A stretch of 21,945 nt of DNA from an uncultured Christensenellaceae bacterium (GTDB lineage: Bacteria > Bacillota > Clostridia > Christensenellales > Pumilibacteraceae), in assembly GCA_910588315.1 (NCBI GenBank), contig CAJUQF010000016.1:1-21945 (forward strand), written 5' to 3'. The position numbers were made by a program, and so were the translations under genes. Below the pieces are notes generated by a model, which did not search any database, was not told the origin of the DNA, and saw only the letters and a program-made list of their open reading frames with translations. Below, piece by piece: positions 8,434 through 16,636 of the stretch (the stretch's first letter is position 1; each line of letters starts with the position of its first letter).

Positions 8434-9333
8434 TTACTTTACGTCCCTGCCGTATTTATCGAGCAGTTTGTTATAATAATAGTTGGACAGGTGCTGACGG
8501 TACAGCGAATGGTTGAGCAGCTCCACCTTTGCTTCCTGCGACGACATCGATCCGAGAAAAGCGTCCATTTGATCGAACACCGCCTTATAGATCGCATCGC
8601 GGCGCTCCGCCGGCAAATCGGACAAGCTGTTTTCCGCGCGTTCCTGCGCAAGCGCTTGACTGTAAAGTTCGCTTTCGTTTTTCGCGCGGTCCGCGTCGAG
8701 TTTGGCTTGATTTTTTTTGATCTCGTTGTTGTATTTGGTCACTTCCTCGATACGCTTGTCGCGTTCCGTTTTAAGCCCGATAAGTTTTTCGTTCAATCTT
8801 GTCGCGTACGAAAGATTAAAGTCGTCGAGCGCGGCGCGCAGCTTGTCGTCCGTCGCGGCGATCTCCGCATCTATAGCGGAAATGCTCTTGCCGTAAGATT
8901 CTATAAGGTCTGCGTTACGCTTTAAATAATCGCCTTCGAGCGCGCTCTTTTGCGTAGCGGCTATTGACGAACGCGCAATACCGCGCTTGATCGCGTCGCT
9001 GTCTATGGCATTCGACGCATCGCGATACTTCTCTTCGAGTTCGTCCATGTCGTTTTGCTTGGACGATGCAAGCGACTCGCGTTTGACGTTGAGCTCGGCG
9101 GTCGAATTTGCGCTTTTATCGCGAATGACACGCTCTTCTTCCATGCGCTTATCGTTCAATTCGCGCTCCGCCGTTATTTTCAGTTCTTCGTCGGACGGCG
9201 GCGCATACGATATTTCGTCGAGCTTGACGTCGGGCAGTTTGATCTTTGACGCGCCGAACTCCGTCGTTTCCAATCGCTTGATCTCTTCCGTCAGCCTGTC
9301 CCGTTCGTCGAGTCTGTTATTGTTTTTGCTCAT
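8434..9333 (-). CDS. Coiled-coil phage-module protein
   Basis: A 299-residue, strongly charged protein, predicted almost fully helical from about residue 45 to 240 with long heptad stretches. A Pro-rich break (KLPDVKLDEISYAPPSDEE) lies near residues 32-50, and the C-terminus is Tyr-rich (YYYNKLLDKYG). No enzyme motif, signal peptide or membrane segment is seen. Its place late in the head operon and its build would suit an internal or ejected virion protein, or a chaperone; that is inference. The ATG at 9333 lies inside the end of the 54-aa gene upstream, with AAGGAG 13 bases before it, suggesting coupled translation. Confidence 0.75.
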   Translation of the reverse strand: MSKNNNRLDERDRLTEEIKRLETTEFGASKIKLPDVKLDEISYAPPSDEELKITAERELNDKRMEEERVIRDKSANSTAELNVKRESLASSKQNDMDELEEKYRDASNAIDSDAIKRGIARSSIAATQKSALEGDYLKRNADLIESYGKSISAIDAEIAATDDKLRAALDDFNLSYATRLNEKLIGLKTERDKRIEEVTKYNNEIKKNQAKLDADRAKNESELYSQALAQERAENSLSDLPAERRDAIYKAVFDQMDAFLGSMSSQEAKVELLNHSLYRQHLSNYYYNKLLDKYGRDVK

Positions 9334-9481
9334 TGTGTTCGTACTTCTCCTTGAATAAATTATAGCGATACAGCTCGTAAGCGCGCATTATATCCGCGCA
9401 CGTATCGAGAGCTCCGAACGCGGCGAGTTTCGGTAAACTACGCTCCGACGCGTTCGTTTCGTTTTTATTCGGCTCAGACAT
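9317..9481 (-). CDS. 54-residue mini-gene in the head operon
   Basis: A short frame fills what otherwise looks like a 140-bp gap. It starts at an ATG (9481) that overlaps the end of the BhlA-type gene by 8 bases and stops with TAA at 9317, 17 bases into the coiled-coil gene. The product begins MSEPNKNETN, is helical from about residue 16, and contains LAAFGALDTCADIMRAYELY followed by a basic/aromatic end. The double overlap and sensible composition argue that it is real. Function is unknown. Confidence 0.6.
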   Translation of the reverse strand: MSEPNKNETNASERSLPKLAAFGALDTCADIMRAYELYRYNLFKEKYEHNEQKQ

Positions 9482-9767
9482 TCGCGCCCGCCGATCTCTT
9501 GCCCGATACGGTCACGGCGCGCTTGACCGTGTCCGTGTCCGAACGTATTCTTTTCGTATCGGACGCGACGTCGGCGATGTCGGACTTTATCTCCGAAGTG
9601 TCCGTTTTGACCGACTTTACTACGTCCAGTCTTTCCGACAGCGCGCGGATCGTCGCCGTATATTTGCGCTCTCTGCTGCGGCTGTCTTTAAGCTCGTACA
9701 CCAGCAGTCCGCAGAACAATACAGCAAAGATACCGTTGGCTACTACGAGCGATATGATTTCTTCCAT
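9474..9767 (-). CDS. BhlA/UviB-family holin-like protein
   Basis: A 97-residue protein with one N-terminal membrane segment (about residues 4-24, EEIISLVVANGIFAVLFCGLLVYEL) reported here by position and end residues only in part: it opens EEIISLVVANG and closes LLVYEL. Next comes the signature KDSRSRERKY and a helical tail with repeated D-T-x-x-I/V-x-S-D units. This layout is that of BhlA/UviB, small membrane proteins linked with holin or bacteriocin release. The start has AAGGGGGA upstream. It is the first of two holin-type genes in the operon, and no endolysin is present. Confidence 0.88.
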   Translation of the reverse strand: MEEIISLVVANGIFAVLFCGLLVYELKDSRSRERKYTATIRALSERLDVVKSVKTDTSEIKSDIADVASDTKRIRSDTDTVKRAVTVSGKRSAGANV

Positions 9768-9811
9768 GATTTCCCCCTTATGCTTAGTCGAACCGAACGA
9801 ACGCCGGACGG

Positions 9812-10150
9812 CTACGTTACGTCCACTCCGATCAAAAGTAATTGCGCATTGTCGCGCGCCTCCGACAGCGAAATTTCGTTATCGCCTACCGGGATCTCTG
9901 CCATAAGCGGCGACGGACCGTACACCGCCGCGACGCCGTTGAAAACGAGATGCAAACTTCCGCCGCCGTCGAACCGCGCGACAGCCACCGAATTGCCGGA
10001 CGATCTCACTTTACCGAAATCGGTGGTACCGCCGTTCTTTATTCCGTCGATAACGGCATTGCACGTTTTTTGTGTGCAGCTGCGTTTCAACGCGGCTATA
10101 GCGGCGGAGTTATCTTCGGTCGCCGCCAAAATACGGTTGTATTTATCCAT
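9812..10150 (-). CDS. Small phage-module protein, unknown
   Basis: A 112-residue protein beginning MDKYNRILAATEDNSAAIAALK. The N-terminal ~45 residues are helical with two cysteines; the rest looks strand-rich and glycine-rich (FDGGGSLHLVFNG). The open frame extends far upstream into the beta-propeller gene, but the ATG at 10150 comes five bases after that gene's stop and has GGGGGTGA just before it, so the short form is real. It may be a small virion or tail-assembly protein. No family recognised. Confidence 0.7.
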   Translation of the reverse strand: MDKYNRILAATEDNSAAIAALKRSCTQKTCNAVIDGIKNGGTTDFGKVRSSGNSVAVARFDGGGSLHLVFNGVAAVYGPSPLMAEIPVGDNEISLSEARDNAQLLLIGVDVT

Positions 10151-10155
10151 AGCTC

Positions 10156-11565
10156 TCACCCCCGATCGTAAACGGAATAAACAAACGAAGGCGGACTTAT
10201 ATCCGGATCGAACTCGTCCGTATCGATCTCGAAAGATATGCGTTTCCCGGCAAAATCCGCTCGCGTTTCCGTCGTTCCGCCGGACACGGGCAACACCTTT
10301 TTCCCTTTTTCCGATATCAATGTCAACAGGTACGCACGATCGGTCTCGCCGTATACGGAATGCACATACTTTATCGACTGAGGCATCGAAAAATCGGTCG
10401 GCGGACTTTGCCAATGCTTTTTGAGTTTTTCGCCGCGCACTCCGCCGCAGCGCGTGATTATACAACCTTTGCCGCTCTCGTTGCACATCAAAAAATCCTT
10501 GCCGGCATACGTGCATGTGTGCATATAGTTGATATTGAGTCCGCGCGATAAGGAATACTCGCCGGTGCGCGGATCGTATACCAAAAGCCCGTTGGTCGTA
10601 TACTCGCCGTTTTCGCAACCGATCTTATCGCCGTCGCCGAAATTCATCTTGCACGCGAGATAGTATCGTCCTTCGAAAAACTCGCACGCACATTCGTCGT
10701 CCGGCGCTATCAGCCCGTCGAGAACGGAAAGTACTCTTTTACATTCGTACCCGTCGAATATATACATTCCGTCCGACGCAAGAAATACGATCACCGATCC
10801 GCACGTCGCGATAGTCGTCGGGAATATCCGCCCCGCAGTGACGAAGAGATTGACTACCGCAAACTCGCGCTCGTCACCGAACGCCGTTATACGGCTTATG
10901 CCGTGATCTCGGAAAATGTACAGATAACTGCCGAACGACACCACTTTATTGAGATATCCGCGCTCGTCGAGAAGTTCTATAAACCCAGCCTTACCCGCGC
11001 CGATATCCCAATTTGTAGGATCGAGATCGTCCGAAAAATACACGCGCGTCGGCTCGTCCTCGCTCGTCACGAACAGCCGCTCGTAATGCAGCGCCATGGA
11101 CGAGATCGACGGACTCGCTTCGTGCGTCGCGAGCGTGATACCGTTCCAACTGCTGAGCTTTTGACCCTTGCCAGAAAAGAACAACGTATCCACGGAATTC
11201 AGTCTGTACGTGAACGCCGTTACCGGCGGGAACTGTTTGCCGCTAAGAAATATCGTGCGTCCCTTGATCGGGTCGTACATCTGTATAAGTCCGTTGGAAG
11301 TTTGAAAAAGATACTGCTCGATATATCCGCCGACCTCTTCCGAATAGAATCGGTATATCCAATAACGGATCGCACGCTGCGGCACATAGTCGCAGTATTC
11401 CGTACCGTACCCCGCCCTTAACGCGCCACTCGACAAATCGAAATTATATGCGAGCGGCGACGTATCGAGCGGAAGCAAGTTCGCGGAATGGAAAAAGTCT
11501 ATCTTGCCGAACGCGCCGACGGCACGCTTGTATCGCCTTGCGTTCGGTATTTTTTTGCTTTGCAT
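10156..11565 (-). CDS. P22 gp10-like beta-propeller plug protein
   Basis: A 469-residue, strand-rich protein with repeated short blades ending in aromatic or glycine turns (TLFFSGKGQKLSSWNG, YIFRDHGISRIT, MYIFDGYE, GLLVYDPRTGEYSL). This build, a position directly after a gp4-sized adaptor, and a similar length to the P22 hub (packaged-DNA stabilisation) protein suggest the protein that closes the portal channel after DNA packaging. That is architecture-based, not a verified match. The ATG at 11565 has GGGGAG eight bases upstream. No membrane segment or enzyme motif is seen. A capsid plug is notable here because no packaging motor is encoded nearby. Confidence 0.7.
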   Translation of the reverse strand: MQSKKIPNARRYKRAVGAFGKIDFFHSANLLPLDTSPLAYNFDLSSGALRAGYGTEYCDYVPQRAIRYWIYRFYSEEVGGYIEQYLFQTSNGLIQMYDPIKGRTIFLSGKQFPPVTAFTYRLNSVDTLFFSGKGQKLSSWNGITLATHEASPSISSMALHYERLFVTSEDEPTRVYFSDDLDPTNWDIGAGKAGFIELLDERGYLNKVVSFGSYLYIFRDHGISRITAFGDEREFAVVNLFVTAGRIFPTTIATCGSVIVFLASDGMYIFDGYECKRVLSVLDGLIAPDDECACEFFEGRYYLACKMNFGDGDKIGCENGEYTTNGLLVYDPRTGEYSLSRGLNINYMHTCTYAGKDFLMCNESGKGCIITRCGGVRGEKLKKHWQSPPTDFSMPQSIKYVHSVYGETDRAYLLTLISEKGKKVLPVSGGTTETRADFAGKRISFEIDTDEFDPDISPPSFVYSVYDRG

Positions 11566-11580
11566 CGTCTTTTCTCCCCG

Positions 11581-12132
11581 TTACAAAAACGCGCGGCGCG
11601 GCAGGCGCGATCTTCTCGTAATGCGAATACCTTCCGCGGCGCGGTCGTATCTCGACAAAAAGATGTTAGCCTCATCCGTTCTTCCCGCCATTATGCAATA
11701 GTTGCACGCGGCGAGATATCCGAGCATACTCGGTCTTACGCATGGCGCAAACTCTATATTTGCGTCGATGTCGGATACCGGTTTCGGCGCGCACGTATAA
11801 ACGACGGTATACTCGCCGGGACTATCCACGATCAGCCCGCGCGAATCGAAAGTAAACCGCACTACTCTACCGTAACGGTCTTTGACCGCGCGCACGATAT
11901 CGGGCATACCGAGTTCTTCCGCCGGCACGGCTGCGCTTTTCGCCGCGATCTTTTTTTCGCGCAGTATCGCAAAATCGGACTCGACCTGCGATACCGCATC
12001 GCGAACGCATTTGAGCATCGCGACTGTGTCGGGATCGGTAAAATCATCTTCGTTTTCGTCGAGCATATCGCGCATAACATTCTCGGCGCGCAAAAGCTCC
12101 GCCGCATACAGCGCCGTTTCCCTTATCGTCAT
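11581..12132 (-). CDS. P22 gp4-like head-tail adaptor
   Basis: A 183-residue protein with a helical N-terminal half (MTIRETALYAAELLRAENV), a central strand region with TFDSRG and EYTVVYT, and a C-terminal helical block (LGYLAACNYCIMAGRTDEAN, then basic). Size, fold pattern and place between capsid and propeller genes fit the adaptor ring that binds the portal in P22-like podoviruses. The start codon overlaps the preceding stop as ATGA, with GGAAAG upstream, a sign of coupling. The family assignment rests on position and architecture. Confidence 0.7.
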   Translation of the reverse strand: MTIRETALYAAELLRAENVMRDMLDENEDDFTDPDTVAMLKCVRDAVSQVESDFAILREKKIAAKSAAVPAEELGMPDIVRAVKDRYGRVVRFTFDSRGLIVDSPGEYTVVYTCAPKPVSDIDANIEFAPCVRPSMLGYLAACNYCIMAGRTDEANIFLSRYDRAAEGIRITRRSRLPRRAFL

Positions 12133-12434
12133 AACAATCTTTCCGCCTTTTTAAGTATATTTTGTTCGCGTTCTTTTTCGAGACGCGCATTTTCGCGTTC
12201 CATGCGCGCCACGATCTCGCGCGCCCGCTCCGCGCGGGTGTAGAGAACGTGGCGCACCGTACGCTCGTCGAGAGTGTCGTAAGGCAGTACCAAGCACAAC
12301 GACCGGGTATCCTTGCCGTTATGTACCTCGAACTTTCCGGTCCTGTAGTTAAGGAACACGAAATACCCGTCGTCTATGCTTTTAAGCCTGTCCGCGATCC
12401 CGAACATGTCGTCCCGGATGATCCTGCCCGTCAA
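12129..12434 (-). CDS. Small phage protein after the major capsid gene
   Basis: About 101 residues: a mixed N-terminal domain (DDMFGIADRLKSIDDGYFVFLNY reported only as its key parts DDMFGIADRLK and DGYFVF), an LPYDTLD turn, and a long charged C-terminal helix from about residue 65. Similar small genes sit next to capsid genes in Clostridia podovirus-like prophages, as I recall; the role is unknown. The start is probably the TTG at 12434, which overlaps the capsid TGA (TTGA) with AAGGG about ten bases upstream. An ATG at 12407 is the alternative. It overlaps the adaptor gene by 4 bases. Confidence 0.7.
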   Translation of the reverse strand: MTGRIIRDDMFGIADRLKSIDDGYFVFLNYRTGKFEVHNGKDTRSLCLVLPYDTLDERTVRHVLYTRAERAREIVARMERENARLEKEREQNILKKAERLL

Positions 12435-13576
12435 GCGCGAGTTATCCCTTTGAGTACCGCCTGACCGTTGGGCTTACCGCAGATGAGATCGCAATACTTG
12501 ACAAGCGTCGCGGTATACGTGGGCTTGCCTTGGTTCTGTCGCAATATCTTTCCGTTTTCCGTTTCGAGGAACCGCCAATCGCAAAGCTGATGAAGTTTGA
12601 ACGCCTTGGTGTCGAGAAGATACATACTTCCTTCCGGAACGAATCTGTCGTACACGAGCGGTATCCCGTTGTAAGAAAGCGTTTTGAATCCGCCTGCGAG
12701 TTCCATGACGTCTATGTTACGCTTGAACGACGACATATAATCTATGTACGAATACTTGGCGTCCTGCGAGCATGCGATAAAGTCGACCGTGGAACCGGCG
12801 TCGTTTTCGAGCGCGTCGATAGCCTCCTGTATGATTATCTCGTCGATACCGCCGTTAACATCCTTGCTATACGGCGTAAGAAAAGGATGCGCCGATTTTT
12901 GTACGCCGTAAATGCTGTCGCCGTTAAACAGCGCGCCGATACCGGTTATCTCTCTGTCCTTGGAACCCTGAACGTACAGCTTGTCGCCGTCGGCGAGCGT
13001 GACCGCGCTCTCGAACGACACCGCCTTATTCGCACGGTCGACGTACTTTATGCGCGCGGTCGCCTTTTTTGCCCCGGCAGACGAGTACACGTCGACGACC
13101 AAACCTTCGATAAGGTTGCGCACGGTGTCGCAAGTCGTCTTGCTCGATTCGACCTTGACCGTAGCGAGCAAGCCCGACCCGTCGCCGTAAAGCATGCGTC
13201 CGAGATTGAATTTGGATGCGTTCAACAGCCCCTCGAGTTCGGCGTTGAGAAGATCGGTAAACGCGCCTCTGCCGTCGGCGGACGCGCGTATCGCCTTGTC
13301 CGAAATTTCGATCTGACCGTAAAGATTTTTGAGCGTCGTCACGAACTGCAAGTAGTTGTTGCCGTAAGCCGCGGGAAGATCGCCGGTCTCGTCGCCCGCG
13401 CCCACGCCTCCGTTGATTCCGAACCGCGCCGCAGTCCTTATCTCTTTGCCCCAAACGTCCGCGGACGTCTGCTCTATCTTGGAAAGCAGCGGGTTTACTC
13501 TCGTATTGAGAAGTTCCGTAACGGTACCCAAGTATACCGATTTGAGTGCGTTTTCCGCATTTTGCAATGTTACCAT
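12431..13576 (-). CDS. HK97-fold major capsid protein
   Basis: A 381-residue protein forming the icosahedral shell. An N-terminal helical arm (1-50) is followed by a GGVGAGDETGD turn, a probable E-loop/spine region (about 70-128) and the common HK97-fold motif YGDGSGLL at about 130-137. A strand-rich insertion (about 145-230) precedes a C-terminal A-domain (LSYNGIPLVYDRF at about 300). No N-terminal protease-cleaved delta domain is seen, which fits the separate scaffold gene upstream. AAGGAG sits six bases before the ATG. The gene is separated from the scaffold by a 407-nt gap rich in structure, an unusual break in a tightly packed operon. Confidence 0.9.
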   Translation of the reverse strand: MVTLQNAENALKSVYLGTVTELLNTRVNPLLSKIEQTSADVWGKEIRTAARFGINGGVGAGDETGDLPAAYGNNYLQFVTTLKNLYGQIEISDKAIRASADGRGAFTDLLNAELEGLLNASKFNLGRMLYGDGSGLLATVKVESSKTTCDTVRNLIEGLVVDVYSSAGAKKATARIKYVDRANKAVSFESAVTLADGDKLYVQGSKDREITGIGALFNGDSIYGVQKSAHPFLTPYSKDVNGGIDEIIIQEAIDALENDAGSTVDFIACSQDAKYSYIDYMSSFKRNIDVMELAGGFKTLSYNGIPLVYDRFVPEGSMYLLDTKAFKLHQLCDWRFLETENGKILRQNQGKPTYTATLVKYCDLICGKPNGQAVLKGITRA

Positions 13577-13983
13577 ATTTTTCTCCTTGTTTTGAAATTT
13601 AGTGTCTCACGCGGCATGATCTGAAAAGCGCTACTTAAACGCCTCGTATTAAGATATCGGTTGATATTTATAATAGATTCGATTATTTGCAGCAAGCCGC
13701 GGGAAACCATACCCGTAGCAACGGCGAAATCGCGTGTCAGGCGGGCAACAGGCGGCACGGAGATGAAGGGAGTGTAGACCCACCTACATAATCGTGCAAG
13801 CACGGTTGCCCATACGGCGCAGATTTGCCTGCGCAAGCGCGCAAATCTACTTGTATGTAAAAGACCGAATCGCCGTGCCGCACGTAGCTTGCATACCTTC
13901 GGTGCCCACACGGCGCGAATTCGCTCTTGCAAGCAAGCAAATTCACTTGTGTGGTAAACACACGATGAGTTCGCCGTCGCAAA
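13577..13983 (-). ncRNA. Structured region with two tandem covarying hairpin units
   Basis: No convincing gene. On the minus strand two related units about 96-101 bases apart each fold the same way. Unit A: outer stem CACAC (13949-13953) with GTGTG (13907-13911), 8-bp stem 13937-13944 with 13917-13924, inner hairpin 13927-13936. Unit B: outer stem CATAC (13853-13857) with GTATG (13811-13815), 8-bp stem 13841-13848 with 13821-13828, inner hairpin 13831-13840. The internal loop AAGT/GCGCC is identical in both while stems differ by compensatory changes. Inner loops read G-CUUG-C, a stable RNA tetraloop, which favours the minus strand. Two more such loops lie at 13793-13804 and 13689-13700, and a TGTAG/CTACA hairpin at 13773-13788. 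It could be a cis leader of the capsid gene or a free RNA. Confidence 0.6.
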
Positions 13984-14493
13984 TTATAGTTTGGCAAGTA
14001 ATTCGTCTGCCAGCATCTTCGCTTCCGACAGCGTGCGCGGACGCTTTGCCGGTACGATCACCGCAAGCCCGCCGGGTGCGCTCGCCATGCGCGAGGCAAT
14101 GAGCTTTTGTTTATACCGCGAAATACATGCGTCCATGACTTCGGGTATTTCCGCAAGCCGAGATACGGTATCGGCGTCCGGCGCACCGCAGGAGACGGAT
14201 GTTTCCGAAGGCGGCTCGACTTCTTCCGCACGCGCAATTTCCGCCGTGTCAATCGGAAGAGTATCCGCCGTTGCGATCGGCGTTCCGTCCGAACCCCGCT
14301 CTGTTTCAGTATCGGCTTGCGCTCTGCGCTCATCAAGCTCCGCTTGTAACTTTTTTATAAGTTGACAGCGCTTGGTGAATTCGCTTTGAAGAGCGTTATA
14401 AGCCGACAGCAGTTTGTCGGTCGAATCGAACTTGCCTATTTTAGAGGCCGAATTGTCTTCGGCTTGTTCCACAATGATATTTTTTTCGTCCAT
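13984..14493 (-). CDS. Scaffold-like protein
   Basis: A 169-residue acidic protein lacking strand structure. Segment GKFDSTDKLLSAYNALQSEF (about 20-39), with a coiled coil to about residue 57, is typical of scaffolds encoded between portal and capsid in Clostridia podovirus-like prophages. The middle is disordered and rich in Ala, Glu, Thr and Pro. The end holds a helix with PRTLSEAKMLADELLAKL, a plausible capsid-binding tail. Its ATG directly follows the portal TAA. It would guide shell assembly and then leave. The assignment depends on position and composition. Confidence 0.78.
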   Translation of the reverse strand: MDEKNIIVEQAEDNSASKIGKFDSTDKLLSAYNALQSEFTKRCQLIKKLQAELDERRAQADTETERGSDGTPIATADTLPIDTAEIARAEEVEPPSETSVSCGAPDADTVSRLAEIPEVMDACISRYKQKLIASRMASAPGGLAVIVPAKRPRTLSEAKMLADELLAKL

Positions 14494-16359
14494 TTATAGA
14501 ATTTCCTTTCCCGTAGTATCGGTGTCTCTCCGCATACCGTCCGAACTTTCCGCCGCGCCGCGCTCGAGTTCCGTCCTGTGCATGGCGATATGCGCTTTTA
14601 TGTCGTCGTACTTTTTGCCCTTCGGACGTTCCGTAAGCAAAAATTTGACGTGCGCGTCGATGTGAAGTTTATGGTCGTCAAACTCGTTGAGTTCGAGCTT
14701 GCCGGACACGTTTTCGCTCTCGGCTCTCGTTATATGCACGTGCGCCATGTCGACGCCGCCGTCCCAGCCGCCGTAGCCCAAAACTTCCATGAATTTGTGC
14801 TTGGCGCTTTCGGACATCTTGCCGTTCTCGTCCGACAGAAGTCCCATTTTGTAAAGCTCGAACATCATGTTTTGCCGCATGGCGGGCGTTGACAAAAGCT
14901 CGTTGTCCGACGCGAAAACCACGTCGTCGCTCGATATATCCGACGCCGACCAGCGCACGAGTTCTACGTCGCCTTCCGCGCCGACTATGCGCGATATGCG
15001 CGCGTCCGACCCGAACTGTTTATACAATCTGATAATGTGCTTGGCTATCTCTCGAGCCGCGATCCGCACATACTCGGCGGACAGCGACAGACGCGTGTCG
15101 TCCTGTTCGATGAGCAGCTGCAGAGCCACGCCGCTCATGCTTGCCGCCGCGGCGGCGGACGAACGCATGATCTCGCTCACGCCGCTTATCTGCGTGAATT
15201 CCGACAAAAGCCGCGACTCTTCTGCGTCGAAACTTGTCGGCACGCCTCCGGTCTCCACCATGCGCGGCGGCGTCGCGCCCTGTCTGTAAACGAGTATCTT
15301 GCCTGGCGAAATGCCTTCCTGCTCGAGATCGTCGATATCCACGGAACCGTCTTCGACCGCCATAACGCCCATAGAGATACGATTCAAAAGTTCGTGCTTG
15401 CGGTTTTTCACGGCATTGTACGCACGCTGAATGGGGATCGTTCGCTCGACTATGGACGAACCGAAAAAGCAACCGGCATTGACTATGGATACCTGTTTGA
15501 CAAACGGCAGAGCGCGTTTCCCGTCGGCGCCGTTTACGTAAGGCAACGGACCGTAGTGTAGCAGCACGCCGTTTGCCACGACCGCATACTCGCCGTCCGG
15601 CTTGTCCGCGCTCGGCAGCGTGTAGCGCTCGATAAGCACCGCCGCTTTGTCGGACGTGCTTACGCATATCTTGTTGAGCGTACTGCCCGCCGTAAGTCCG
15701 CCGCCCACCGCCGCGGCGTCGACGCCCATAGTGTCGATATGCTCGGGTTCGACGACCACGCCGTATATGCGCTTTATCTCGCCGACGTCCACGGCGCGCG
15801 CTCGAATGATCGAACGGCAGTCGCTCACGTTCTGGGCAAATATACTGTCAGGATATATCTCGAACGGCGACACGACGGAAACCGTTACGTCGCCTTCGCC
15901 GACGCCGTCCATTTCGAGTCCCGCGGCGCTGTCCCAGCCGACATAGTAAAAGCTTGTGCCGCATATCTCCGACCACATCGTACCGCTCGTGAGCAAGCCG
16001 TCCATGCCGAGCTTATCGCACGCCGCGTTAAGTATTTTCGTCGAGCTTTTAGCGGTCTTTACATCGTCGTCGTCCGACGAGAACGGGCGTACGGTGAGCG
16101 ACGGGCGCACTGTATTGAGCTTTGCCTGACGGGTCTCGACAAGCGCTGAAATATGATTGAACACCTCGCGCTCCTGCCAAAAATAATCGCGCTCGACGTC
16201 TATTACGTCGCCGCCGGGCGTCGCCGTGCAGTACTGATTGCCCATGTAAAAATTGATATTCAGCCGCCACTGTGTCTCGAACGGACGGCGCGCTTCCGCA
16301 CGGTCGCGATAGTCCGCCGTCACGCTTGCAATTATGTCTTCTTTGTACTCTCGTTTCAT
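14494..16359 (-). CDS. P22-like portal protein
   Basis: A 621-residue protein forming the dodecameric DNA gate of the capsid vertex. The N-terminal RRPFETQWRLNINFYMGNQY and REVFNHISALVETRQAKL, the core PFEIYPDSIFAQ with VDVGEIKRIYG, and the AYNAVKNRKHELLNRI helix (about 345-360) are the pattern of podovirus portals of the P22 type. The C-terminal 120 residues are charged. The start is at 16359, with AAAGGAG eleven bases upstream. No terminase gene precedes it; only two small genes lie between it and the module's right edge. The frame is intact over its whole length, which argues against long decay. Confidence 0.9.
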   Translation of the reverse strand: MKREYKEDIIASVTADYRDRAEARRPFETQWRLNINFYMGNQYCTATPGGDVIDVERDYFWQEREVFNHISALVETRQAKLNTVRPSLTVRPFSSDDDDVKTAKSSTKILNAACDKLGMDGLLTSGTMWSEICGTSFYYVGWDSAAGLEMDGVGEGDVTVSVVSPFEIYPDSIFAQNVSDCRSIIRARAVDVGEIKRIYGVVVEPEHIDTMGVDAAAVGGGLTAGSTLNKICVSTSDKAAVLIERYTLPSADKPDGEYAVVANGVLLHYGPLPYVNGADGKRALPFVKQVSIVNAGCFFGSSIVERTIPIQRAYNAVKNRKHELLNRISMGVMAVEDGSVDIDDLEQEGISPGKILVYRQGATPPRMVETGGVPTSFDAEESRLLSEFTQISGVSEIMRSSAAAAASMSGVALQLLIEQDDTRLSLSAEYVRIAAREIAKHIIRLYKQFGSDARISRIVGAEGDVELVRWSASDISSDDVVFASDNELLSTPAMRQNMMFELYKMGLLSDENGKMSESAKHKFMEVLGYGGWDGGVDMAHVHITRAESENVSGKLELNEFDDHKLHIDAHVKFLLTERPKGKKYDDIKAHIAMHRTELERGAAESSDGMRRDTDTTGKEIL

Positions 16360-16425
16360 TTAATCGTAAACTCCTTTAGATAAGCGCATTTTCGCCGCCG
16401 CGCTTTCGCGACGAAAAACACGCAT

Positions 16426-16635
16426 TTACTTTTTGTCCTTTTTCTTGCCCGTCTCTATCGACTTCGGCGGCGGCAAAACCGCGCCGATCGCGGCATGCAA
16501 TTCGCGCAGGCATTTGTCGCACGCATAAATGCGGCTGCGCAAACCCACGCGGTCGAACTTGACCGCATGAGCCGCCTTGTTGCCGCACGCGCCAAGCTCG
16601 CATCTTACGTTGTGTTTGATAGGTAAAACTTCCAT
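16426..16635 (-). CDS. Small zinc-finger-like protein
   Basis: A 69-residue basic protein with four cysteines arranged C12-x4-C17 and C39-x2-C42, a likely treble-clef or ribbon zinc site, and a Lys-rich tail. Its start overlaps the Shine-Dalgarno/stop region of the gene upstream (AGGAGAGGAGTAATATG), indicating coupling. The place directly before the portal gene suggests a structural or regulatory helper of the head operon. No family name can be given. Confidence 0.72.
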   Translation of the reverse strand: MEVLPIKHNVRCELGACGNKAAHAVKFDRVGLRSRIYACDKCLRELHAAIGAVLPPPKSIETGKKKDKK

Positions 16636-16636
16636 A

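Noticed and set aside
4924..8925. A 1333-codon open frame on the plus strand opposite the sensor kinase
   Set aside because: It is the antisense shadow of the kinase and neighbouring frames. Its composition is rich in His, Arg, Tyr and Phe without any domain pattern, it crosses a terminator and two gene borders, and the minus-strand genes have full conserved motifs.
9812..10618. A 268-residue protein extending into the beta-propeller gene
   Set aside because: The first 156 codons are the shifted frame of the propeller gene and are Arg-rich. A good start with GGGGGTGA lies at 10150.
13577..13983. CRISPR array
   Set aside because: Only two units are present, the conserved parts are split by variable stems, and no constant-length spacers or cas genes are seen.
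13737..13997. Short minus-strand open frames in the scaffold-capsid gap as a repeated-domain protein
   Set aside because: The apparent protein repeat is the by-product of the two RNA-like units. Changes between units preserve base pairing rather than amino acids, and no ribosome binding site precedes the frame.
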